A stretch of 14,853 bases of DNA from Treponema sp. (GTDB lineage Bacteria; Spirochaetota; Spirochaetia; Treponematales; Treponemataceae). Numbering within the stretch: the stretch's first letter is position 1; each line of letters opens with the position of its first letter. Positions 1-5,878 of the stretch are shown here, piece after piece. The DNA is taken from NCBI GenBank assembly GCA_024691105.1, contig JAILNY010000028.1, forward strand, positions 1 through 14,853, read 5' to 3'. The notes beneath the pieces were generated by a model that saw nothing but the letters and a program-made list of their open reading frames with translations, did not search any database and was not told the DNA's origin. The position numbers were made by a program, and so were the translations under genes.

Positions 1-1
1 A

Positions 2-271
2 CAGCAATCCTTTGAAGAATTGATTCAGATTTTTACAGATATTAATGATAAAGAATTTATGAGAGCTTTTATGGGCTGTCTTTTTACTCCGGCAGAGTGT
101 GCAGATTTTGCTGACCGCTGGATTCTGGTAAAAGAAATTGATAAAGGAACAACTCAGAGAGAAATTGCAAAACAGTTTAACATGTCACTTTGCAAAATTA
201 CACGTGGTTCAAAAGAGTTAAATAAAAAGGACAGTGCCTTTAGAACTGTCCTTGATAAATATAAATCGTAA
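2..271 (+). CDS. trpR: TrpR-family transcriptional repressor, 5' end cut by the window
   Basis: The reading frame is open from the first bases of the window and ends at TAA 269-271, so the true start probably lies upstream. A TTG at 20 has no ribosome binding site and is a poor start. The visible part matches the core of the Trp repressor family: LFTPAEC, then an Arg in the next helix (ADRWILV), then the helix-turn-helix TQREIAKQFNMSLCKITRGS. In E. coli TrpR the Thr of LLTP, Arg54 and the Arg/Gly of ITRGS bind tryptophan and contact the corepressor. All have counterparts here, but the Ser two residues after the RGS is replaced by Glu. The ITRGS form is closer to true TrpR than to the YerC relatives. 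It presumably represses tryptophan biosynthesis or uptake genes, none of which is in view. It is followed by a GC-rich hairpin terminator and converges on the ankyrin gene. Confidence 0.8.
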   Translation, partial: QQSFEELIQIFTDINDKEFMRAFMGCLFTPAECADFADRWILVKEIDKGTTQREIAKQFNMSLCKITRGSKELNKKDSAFRTVLDKYKS

Positions 272-349
272 ACCGCGCTTCTGACTCGCGCGGTCCGCTT
301 TTTCGCGGTTTGGTTTGACGTGAGGCTTAGAAGTACCGCGCGTTTTTTT
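271..349 (+). terminator. GC-rich terminator region with alternative hairpins between trpR and the ankyrin gene
   Basis: Several CCGCG-based arms compete here. ACCGCGC (272-278) pairs with GCGCGGT (288-294). AACCGCG (271-277) can instead pair with CGCGGTT (304-310), enclosing a small CCGC/GCGG stem (295-298 with 305-308). CGCGCGGT (287-294) can pair with ACCGCGCG (335-342), which is followed directly by seven T (343-349). The last pairing looks like a plus-strand intrinsic terminator for trpR. The arms are symmetric enough to slow transcription from the convergent ankyrin gene as well. Confidence 0.65.
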
Positions 350-356
350 ATACCTT

Positions 357-3107
357 CTACTTCAGCATTTCTGCAACTTTTTCATTCTTCCAGTTAACTG
401 CAAGATCATAAGGTGTTTCACCTGCAAGATTCTTTACATCCTTATTTAAACCAAACGAAAGCAATCTTTTAACTGTTGCAGGGTCTCCAAATTTTGCAGC
501 GTAATGCAAAATAGAATTTCCTTTTATGTCTGTTTTATTGGCAGAATATTTTACGATATAACCAAGCATTTCTTTATTCTTTTCTTTGAATGCAAGTGTT
601 AAAACGCTGTCCCCGCGGCTATTGATTTCTGCAAATGGAGATGCACCTTTTTCAAGCAGGCTGTTTGCAGAATCTGTCTGATTCTGCAAAACTGCCATTG
701 CAAGAGGTGTGTAGCCGGATGAATTGCGTGTATCAAACGGATATCCTTTTTTAATAAGATAGCTTACCATTTTTGAATCTGCTTTGTTTGCAATTGCAAT
801 GTGAACCGGTGTATTACCATCAGAGTCTGTAATATTTTTATCACTTCCTAAAATTGCATTTACAATCTGAGTTCCTTTTGGAAATGCAATCGAAAGTGGA
901 GTTCTACCTTCTTTGTCGCGGCTTAAAGGATTTCCTTTTGCTTTGGAAAGAAGCTTGATAATTTCAAGATTTCCCATTTCTGCGGCTTCATGGAACGGAG
1001 TTCTTCCGTTCATATCTTGAATCTGTGGGTTTGCACCGCTTGCCAAAAGCAGTTCTGTCATCTGTGGCTGATAGCCCTTGATTGCATCGACTAAAGCTGT
1101 TCTTCCTGTGCTGTCGTATATATTTGGATTTGCTCCTTTGGAAATAAGAAGGGTAGCCATTTCTACATTTCCTTCAACGGCTGCTTCTGCAAGAGGAGTT
1201 TTTCCGGCAATATTCTGAACGTTTGGATCAAGTCCTTTTTTAATAAGCTGAGAAGCACTCTTTAGTGCGTTCCATCTTACAGCTGCATGGAGTGGGGTTG
1301 AACCAAGCTGGTCACGTACATTTAAATCTGCACCGCTTTTTAAAAGCTTATTCACAATCTTTGCATCGTCAGCGCGTGCTGCATTAAATAATGCGGTCTG
1401 TCCGTTTGCATTTCGTGCATCAATTTTTGCACCCTTCTGAACAAGAAAATCAACTGCACTTGTAAGCTTCCAGTCCGCAGCATAGTGAAGGGCAGTGTTG
1501 CCGCTTCCGTCTGTTGCAATAATTGTATTTGAATTAATCAGCCATTCACTTCCGCTTTGTGTAAGTGCAAGCTTAAGCGGAGAAACATCCTGTGTGTTTG
1601 CAGAAAAGATGTTTGCATTTTTTGCAAGAAGAATTACACCGACATCTTTTTTATTATTCTTTACTGCAAAATACAATGCAGAGTTTCCGTCACGGTTTCG
1701 TGCATTAACATTGCTTCCAAGCTCGATAAGATATTTAATTTTTTCAAGTGATGCATTTTTCTGAATTGCAATCAAAAGCGGAGTGTTTCCTTCTGAATCA
1801 ACAGAATTGATGTTTGAAGAATTTATCATTGTTTCAAACAGTCCGTTATTTGAAAAGAGAACCTTTGTAAAAGGTGTTACATGTGATGCATCTTCTGCAT
1901 GAATGTCGGCTCCATTATTTACATAAAATTCAACTTGATCTTTTAATTCGTGTTCAACTGCTGTTGCAAGTGCTGTGTTTCCCTTTTTGTTTCGGATATT
2001 AATATCAGCACCCGCTTCAAAAAAGAGTGTGAGAATATCTGTATTAAGATTTGTCATAGAAGCAGTATGTAAAACTGTATCACCATACATGTCCTTATGA
2101 TTTATGTCAGCCTTGTATTCAATCAAGAGCTTATAAATATCAATTCTTGCTTCTTCAGGAATTATCAAAAGAAGCGGAGTCTTACAAAGGCTATCCTGTG
2201 CATTTACATTTGCACGAGCTTCAAGTAAGGCGCGGGCAATATCGACGTTTCCATGACGGCAAGCTTCGTGTAAAGGAGTCGAGCCGTTTATGTCCTGACT
2301 TGAAGTATCAGCTCCGCTTGCAAGAAGAAAATCGATAATGCCTTTGTGATTTCTGATAGCCGCAAAGTGAAGTGGTGTCTGGCCGTCTTCCATTGTAAGG
2401 GAGAGGTTTCTTGAAAGAACGGCTTCTTCAAAGTATTTTGTTTTACCGCCGCATTCTTTTGCGCCTGCAAGTAAAAGGGCTGCTGCCATTCTTGCGTCAG
2501 CGGCATCTGTTGTATCTGCAAGTGCAAGTTTAAGCGGTGTTACAGAATTATTGTCCTGTATATCAATCGGGAGATTCTGCTTTACTGCATATTCAAGCGC
2601 CTTTTCATCACGAGCAGAAACAAAGTAGTGAATTATTGTTCTTCCGTCTGAATCGCGAAGCTTTGCAGTTGCTTCGTTTATCATTATGTCATAATATACT
2701 TCGTTTTTATCGAGTGCGCGTTCAAGTGCGCATACACCTTCTGCATCTTTTGCAAAAACATCTGCCCCTGCCGCAGTAAGAGCTCTTACGCTGTCAAAGC
2801 AGTCGTTTTCTATTGCAAGAATAAGTGGTGTCTGACTCTGGTAATTTTTTATTTCTTTATCTGCACCTTTTATAATAAGGAATGTTACAAGATCGTCATC
2901 GTTCATAAGAGATGCAATGTGTAAAACTGTATTTCCGTCTTCGTCTGGACTGTTGATGTCAGATTTAGACATAAAAAAGCTTTTTGCTTCTTCTGTTTTT
3001 CCCTGGCGGATTAAAGCCTGAATGCTCTGTGGTTCTTTTTGTGTAGTTTTGCATCCGGAAGCAAGAATGAAAATTCCGGCAATAAAAAGAAAATTAAATT
3101 TTTTCAT
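357..3107 (-). CDS. Large ankyrin-repeat lipoprotein
   Basis: A 916-residue predicted lipoprotein. The start is the ATG at 3107-3105, chosen because GGGAGA lies just upstream; a TTG four codons earlier overlaps that ribosome binding site and is rejected. Residues 1-19 are a lipoprotein signal (MKK, a hydrophobic core, then LASGC), so Cys19 is probably lipidated and the protein should sit on the periplasmic face of a membrane or at the cell surface. From about residue 55 to the last residue the chain is continuous ankyrin repeats, about 26 by hand, with G-x-TPLH-AA and LL-x-GA-(D/N)-x-N motifs. They are not uniform: repeats of about 34, 33 and 29-31 residues recur as triads (55-152, 340-437, 438-533, 762-860). 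One unit (186-238) carries an insertion of about 20 residues. Ankyrin stacks bind proteins; the partner cannot be told from sequence. The gene appears monocistronic. Confidence 0.9.
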   Translation of the reverse strand: MKKFNFLFIAGIFILASGCKTTQKEPQSIQALIRQGKTEEAKSFFMSKSDINSPDEDGNTVLHIASLMNDDDLVTFLIIKGADKEIKNYQSQTPLILAIENDCFDSVRALTAAGADVFAKDAEGVCALERALDKNEVYYDIMINEATAKLRDSDGRTIIHYFVSARDEKALEYAVKQNLPIDIQDNNSVTPLKLALADTTDAADARMAAALLLAGAKECGGKTKYFEEAVLSRNLSLTMEDGQTPLHFAAIRNHKGIIDFLLASGADTSSQDINGSTPLHEACRHGNVDIARALLEARANVNAQDSLCKTPLLLIIPEEARIDIYKLLIEYKADINHKDMYGDTVLHTASMTNLNTDILTLFFEAGADINIRNKKGNTALATAVEHELKDQVEFYVNNGADIHAEDASHVTPFTKVLFSNNGLFETMINSSNINSVDSEGNTPLLIAIQKNASLEKIKYLIELGSNVNARNRDGNSALYFAVKNNKKDVGVILLAKNANIFSANTQDVSPLKLALTQSGSEWLINSNTIIATDGSGNTALHYAADWKLTSAVDFLVQKGAKIDARNANGQTALFNAARADDAKIVNKLLKSGADLNVRDQLGSTPLHAAVRWNALKSASQLIKKGLDPNVQNIAGKTPLAEAAVEGNVEMATLLISKGANPNIYDSTGRTALVDAIKGYQPQMTELLLASGANPQIQDMNGRTPFHEAAEMGNLEIIKLLSKAKGNPLSRDKEGRTPLSIAFPKGTQIVNAILGSDKNITDSDGNTPVHIAIANKADSKMVSYLIKKGYPFDTRNSSGYTPLAMAVLQNQTDSANSLLEKGASPFAEINSRGDSVLTLAFKEKNKEMLGYIVKYSANKTDIKGNSILHYAAKFGDPATVKRLLSFGLNKDVKNLAGETPYDLAVNWKNEKVAEMLK

Positions 3108-3211
3108 ATGTTCTCCCAAAACAATACAAATTATTTTCTATTATTTATTATCGGAAAAATAAAACTTGAGGTTAGTTAAAATTTGAACTGGCCTCGGGTA
3201 AGGAAAACTAT

Positions 3212-3232
3212 GCGCGGTTGGGCGAACCGCGC
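3212..3232 (-). terminator. GC-rich hairpin downstream of perR
   Basis: GCGCGGTT (3212-3219) and AACCGCGC (3225-3232) form a perfect 8-bp stem with a 5-nt loop. Read on the minus strand the stem is followed by ATAGTTTTCC, a weak T tract, about 36 nt after the perR stop. On the plus strand nothing T-rich follows. It probably ends perR transcription before the ankyrin gene, although the T tract is short. Confidence 0.5.
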
Positions 3233-3268
3233 GTAAAGTGGCCGCACGATGTAAGTTTACGATGGGAT

Positions 3269-3697
3269 TTATTGCGATTTTTTCTGGCAGTCAGAGCATA
3301 TTCCCCAGATATTTGTCTGAATTTTTATCGACTGAAAATTATCAGGAATAAGCTTTTTAATCTGCGCATCATAAGATGAGTCTTTTGGAAGATAAATATC
3401 AAAAACATTCTGGCAAGAGCGGCACTTAAAATGCAGATGCTCCCTTGTGTCATAGTCGTAGCGCACGGATTCATCTTCAATCTGAATGCTCTGAACGATA
3501 TTTTTTTCTTCAAAAAGTTTTAGCGTATTATAAATTGTCGTGCATGAAAGGGTCGGGTAATCTTTGACAAGTGCCTTGTAAACTGTGTCCGCAGTCGGAT
3601 GGTTTTTCATTGAGCAAAGATATTCGTAAATTGCAATACGCTGCACTGAAGGTCTGATTCCTGCATTTTGTAAAACTGTAAAATAATTGTTGTCCAT
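3269..3697 (-). CDS. perR: PerR-type peroxide-responsive Fur-family repressor
   Basis: A 142-residue Fur-family protein: N-terminal winged helix (residues 1-80) and C-terminal metal-binding dimerisation domain. Against B. subtilis PerR from memory, all five regulatory-metal ligands line up with a constant offset of four: His33, Asp81, His87, His89 and Asp100 (Bacillus H37, D85, H91, H93, D104). Both structural-zinc CxxC pairs are present (Cys92/95 and Cys134/137). This set fits a PerR that senses peroxide by metal-catalysed histidine oxidation better than Fur or Zur. The ATG at 3697-3695 has AGGA seven bases upstream. The gene stands alone. A near-consensus Per box lies just downstream of its predicted promoter, which suggests autorepression. 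Target genes such as peroxidases or Dps are not in this window. The family is certain; the PerR subtype is strongly supported by the ligands and the operator. Confidence 0.92.
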   Translation of the reverse strand: MDNNYFTVLQNAGIRPSVQRIAIYEYLCSMKNHPTADTVYKALVKDYPTLSCTTIYNTLKLFEEKNIVQSIQIEDESVRYDYDTREHLHFKCRSCQNVFDIYLPKDSSYDAQIKKLIPDNFQSIKIQTNIWGICSDCQKKSQ

Positions 3698-3730
3698 AAA
3701 AAAATCCTGCGTGTGATTTATCCAAAATTG

Positions 3731-3800
3731 ATGTATTCACTTTTTTGTCGGGTGAATTTATCAAGGCGGAATTTATAATTATTACAAAAATGTATTCACT
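3731..3800. repeat. Two copies of an 11-bp direct repeat flanking the Per box
   Basis: ATGTATTCACT occurs at 3731-3741 and again at 3790-3800, 59 bp apart, on either side of the Per box. The second copy abuts the perR -10 element. The first copy also forms a short inverted repeat with GTGAAT at 3752-3757. This may be a second regulator's site or a leader structure; the sequence alone does not decide. Confidence 0.45.
3773..3787. promoter_or_regulatory. Per box (PerR operator)
   Basis: TTATAATTATTACAA matches the Bacillus Per box consensus TTATAATnATTATAA at every defined position but one (C for T at 3785). It sits in the perR leader, roughly +7 to +21 from the predicted minus-strand start point, where bound repressor would block the polymerase. 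It could also affect the divergent gene at 3926. Confidence 0.8.
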
Positions 3801-3829
3801 ATTATATTGAATTTACTCTTGAATCTCAA
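3801..3829 (-). promoter_or_regulatory. Predicted sigma-70 type promoter of perR
   Basis: On the minus strand TTGAGA (3829-3824) is followed after 17 bp by a perfect TATAAT (3806-3801). Transcription would start near 3794, giving a leader of about 97 nt that contains the Per box. A TTGACA further upstream (3838-3833) is 26 bp from the same -10 and is too far to be its partner. Confidence 0.7.
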
Positions 3830-3925
3830 AAATGTCAAGTTCTTTTGTCTTTTTGCCGAAAAACTAAATGAGACGCGGGAGTTTATAAAATTCAACATTC
3901 CCTATGCTCTTTTGGGAGAATTAAT

Positions 3926-4402
3926 ATGTTAAAAAATGAAAATACTAATGCTGGAAATCCTGTTATTTTAAGCCAGGCAGAAGTAGACAGATTATTGAGT
4001 GGTTCAGGTCCTCAGCCTGTAAAAAAACAGTTGACGCCGGAAACAGAAGCAAAGATCCAGATATTACGAGAAAGAGCAAAGGCTGTTGAAAAGAAAATGA
4101 AAGAACATTTTGCAGCAAAGGTATCGGGCGTTAAGTCAAAAGTTAAGGCAGTAAAGAAACCTGCTGCTTCAAAGGTTGAACCAAAAAAGGCCCCGGCAAA
4201 AACATCTGCCGCTAAATCATCGGTAAAAAAGGCCGCACCTAAGAAATCAACGGCTCCTAAGAAAGCTGCTCCTAAAAAGAGCTCTTCAAAAAAGACACCT
4301 GAAAAGCTTTCTGTTTACTTTGAAGGCAAACTTTACGGAAAGGCAATTATTACTAAGAAAAAAGACAAAAAGATAATCGAACTTGTTTCGATTAAAAAAT
4401 AA
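3926..4402 (+). CDS. Lysine/alanine-rich histone-tail-like protein with a FliM-like N-terminal motif
   Basis: A 158-residue basic protein of no family I can name. Residues 15-24 read LSQAEVDRLL followed by SG, closely resembling the N-terminal peptide of flagellar switch proteins FliM and FliN/FliY (LSQxEIDxLL), the docking site for phosphorylated CheY. Residues 36-65 look helical and highly charged. Residues 66-127 are a low-complexity Lys/Ala/Pro/Ser stretch with repeated APKK and AAPKKS units, like histone H1 or chlamydial Hc tails, and probably bind DNA or another polyanion. Residues 128-158 form a short basic C-terminal unit (VYFEGKLYGKAII...). There is no signal peptide or membrane segment, so it is probably cytoplasmic. 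GGGAG lies seven bases before the ATG. It is divergent from perR and followed by its own terminator. The motif assignment is inference from similarity; the basic tail is plainly visible. Confidence 0.8.
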   Translation: MLKNENTNAGNPVILSQAEVDRLLSGSGPQPVKKQLTPETEAKIQILRERAKAVEKKMKEHFAAKVSGVKSKVKAVKKPAASKVEPKKAPAKTSAAKSSVKKAAPKKSTAPKKAAPKKSSSKKTPEKLSVYFEGKLYGKAIITKKKDKKIIELVSIKK

Positions 4403-4413
4403 GGTTGTGAATG

Positions 4414-4446
4414 CGCGGGTTTGAGTTTTTCAATCCGCGTTTTTTT
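4414..4446 (+). terminator. Intrinsic terminator after the basic protein gene
   Basis: CGCGG (4414-4418) pairs with CCGCG (4435-4439), extended by a G-T pair and two A-T pairs. Seven T (4440-4446) follow at once. The hairpin begins 11 bases after the stop codon. Confidence 0.75.
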
Positions 4447-4459
4447 ATGCCTTTTTTTC

Positions 4460-4488
4460 TTGTCTCAAGGCGCTAATTTTATTATATT
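4460..4488 (+). promoter_or_regulatory. Possible promoter giving a leaderless J-protein mRNA
   Basis: TTGTCT (4460-4465), a 17-bp spacer, then TATATT (4483-4488). The expected start point is about 4495-4496, at the A of the J-protein ATG. No ribosome binding site is visible before that ATG, which agrees with a leaderless transcript. Confidence 0.4.
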
Positions 4489-4495
4489 CATCATT

Positions 4496-5140
4496 ATGGA
4501 AGATTTGTATACAACACTTGGTGTTTCAAAAACTGCGACACAAGATGAAATAAAAAAAGCATACCGAAACCTTGCATTTAAATATCACCCGGACCGCAAT
4601 CAGGGCAGCAAAGAGGCAGAAGAAAAATTAAAAGAAATAAACGCCGCATATTCAGTTTTAGGCGATCCTGCCCAGCGTCGTCAGTATGACGCAAACGGAT
4701 TTAATACACAGAACAATTATCAGACTCATAACGATTACGGACATACACAGGGAAAATACTACGACCCGTTTGGTTCTGCACATTTTTACAAATCCAGAGG
4801 CTTTGGCGGTAAAGAGACAGATTATGGAGATGAAGAATCTCCGTTTGATGATTTTTTCAGTAATTTTTATTCTTATTCGCGTTCGTCAGATTCAAATGGA
4901 AGTTATAAGACGTATCGTCAGTATGAATCTGATTCTGAGCAGCCGCTGACCTTTGGACAGGGCTTGGGAAAATTTGCTGGTGGTCTTATTGCAGGAATAT
5001 TTGGACTTTATTCACTGCAATTTACATTATGGTTTATACCGATTGGACCTATATTGAGCATTTACGCACTCGTTAAAGGTTTTAGTGGAATTACAAAGGG
5101 GCTGAGTGCTATGGCAAAGGCTCTTACGGCAAAAAAATAG
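4496..5140 (+). CDS. J-domain (DnaJ-like) co-chaperone with hydrophobic C-terminus
   Basis: 214 residues. The start is the ATG at 4496, where the J-domain begins (MEDLYTTLGVS); an upstream TTG at 4421 would add a hydrophobic tail starting inside a terminator and is rejected. Residues 3-65 are a full J-domain with the catalytic HPD motif at 31-33 and the closing RRQYD, so it should stimulate ATP hydrolysis by an Hsp70/DnaK partner. Residues 66-155 are a linker rich in Gly, Phe, Tyr, Ser and Asn. There are no CxxCxGxG zinc-binding repeats and no DnaJ C-terminal substrate domain, so this is not canonical DnaJ but a type III J-protein. Residues about 160-194 are strongly hydrophobic and could form one or two membrane segments or a hairpin, placing the J-domain at the inner membrane. 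It ends one base before the convergent infA stop. Confidence 0.88.
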   Translation: MEDLYTTLGVSKTATQDEIKKAYRNLAFKYHPDRNQGSKEAEEKLKEINAAYSVLGDPAQRRQYDANGFNTQNNYQTHNDYGHTQGKYYDPFGSAHFYKSRGFGGKETDYGDEESPFDDFFSNFYSYSRSSDSNGSYKTYRQYESDSEQPLTFGQGLGKFAGGLIAGIFGLYSLQFTLWFIPIGPILSIYALVKGFSGITKGLSAMAKALTAKK

Positions 5141-5141
5141 A

Positions 5142-5360
5142 TTATCTCTGGCGGAAAATAATTCGACCGCGATCGAGATCGTATGGAGAGAGGGCAACTT
5201 TTACTGTGTCGCCTGGTACGATTCTGATGTAGTGTTTGCGCATTTTTCCTGAAATGTAAGCCATAATGATATGACCATTCTGCAATTCTACGCGGAAAAT
5301 TGTGTTTGGCAATGCTTCTCTAACTATGCCTTCAACTTCAATAGCTTCTTCTTTAGCCAC
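5142..5360 (-). CDS. infA: Translation initiation factor IF-1
   Basis: A 72-residue protein, the normal length for IF-1, with the whole OB-fold visible: EVEGIV-EALPN-FRVEL-NGH-I-A-ISGKMR, then I-PGD-VKV-LSPYDL-RGRI-FR. IF-1 binds the 30S A site during initiation together with IF-2 and IF-3. The start codon is GTG (5360-5358), preceded by a strong GGAGG (5369-5365). It is not in a ribosomal-protein operon here, but lies between a J-protein gene (convergent, one base between stop codons) and dksA (divergent). I find no convincing promoter in the intergenic stretch to its right. Confidence 0.97.
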   Translation of the reverse strand: MAKEEAIEVEGIVREALPNTIFRVELQNGHIIMAYISGKMRKHYIRIVPGDTVKVALSPYDLDRGRIIFRQR

Positions 5361-5402
5361 GATTCCTCCAAAAGAATATTAATTCTAAAAGAACGATTTT
5401 TG

Positions 5403-5431
5403 TTGTTTTTTTCGCAATTTATGCTTATATT
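5403..5431 (+). promoter_or_regulatory. Possible promoter of the dksA-like gene
   Basis: TTGTTT (5403-5408), a 17-bp spacer, then TATATT (5426-5431). This would leave a leader of about 78 nt. It is the best -35/-10 pair in the infA-dksA gap, but the -35 is weak. Confidence 0.35.
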
Positions 5432-5515
5432 AGTATCTACAAAAGAAAGAAAATTGTCAACGGGTTCCATTTTGACAAAAAGTGGAATTTTGTTGCAAAA
5501 AAGAGGGACTAACTT

Positions 5516-5872
5516 ATGAAAAAAGAATTCATTGAAAAGATGCGTAATAAATTGACAACACAGCGCAATGAAATCCTTGCATCACTTGAAAAGAAAAGTG
5601 AAGATTTTAAAGGCCTTGTTAATGCCGTTGAATCTGGCGATGTATGTGACATTGCTTCTGATGCAATTGACAGAACAATGCTTGATTCCCTAAGTCAGCA
5701 GGACGCAGATCGTCTTAATCTTATAAATAACGCTCTTAACCGCATTGCACAGGGTAAATACGGTATATGTATCAGCTGCGGTAAAGATATTCCTATGGCA
5801 CGTCTTGAAGCGCTTCCTTGGACAGGAATGTGCATTGACTGCAAGAGTAAGTCAGAGCGTAACGGAAGATAA
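5516..5872 (+). CDS. dksA: DksA/TraR-family RNA polymerase-binding zinc-finger protein
   Basis: 118 residues. The N-terminal half is a charged helical hairpin; at its tip residues 42-47 read DVCDIA, matching the DxxDxA motif by which DksA reaches into the RNA polymerase secondary channel. The C-terminal half carries a four-cysteine zinc finger: Cys85, Cys88, Cys106 and Cys109 in the YGxCxxCGxxIPxxRLxAxP-xxxCxxC pattern. It is shorter than E. coli DksA (about 151 residues) but has both functional elements, so it probably modulates stringent-type transcription at the polymerase. GAGGG lies eight bases before the ATG. A hairpin begins 14 bases after the stop. Orthology to DksA rather than another TraR-like paralogue cannot be proved here. 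Confidence 0.88.
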   Translation: MKKEFIEKMRNKLTTQRNEILASLEKKSEDFKGLVNAVESGDVCDIASDAIDRTMLDSLSQQDADRLNLINNALNRIAQGKYGICISCGKDIPMARLEALPWTGMCIDCKSKSERNGR

Positions 5873-5878
5873 TAATCG

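Noticed and set aside
3108..3119. TTG start four codons earlier for the ankyrin lipoprotein
   Set aside because: The TTG overlaps the GGGAGA ribosome binding site that serves the ATG at 3107.
3269..3697. Fur or Zur as the identity of the Fur-family regulator
   Set aside because: Ligand pattern His33, Asp81, His87, His89, Asp100 and the Per box nearby point to PerR.
4421..4495. N-terminal hydrophobic extension of the J-protein from a TTG start, resembling a signal anchor
   Set aside because: The TTG lies inside the preceding terminator hairpin and has no ribosome binding site; the J-domain starts exactly at the ATG 4496.
5472..5500. TTGACA before dksA as a promoter
   Set aside because: No acceptable -10 at 15-19 bp; the TTGTTT/TATATT pair upstream is a better candidate.
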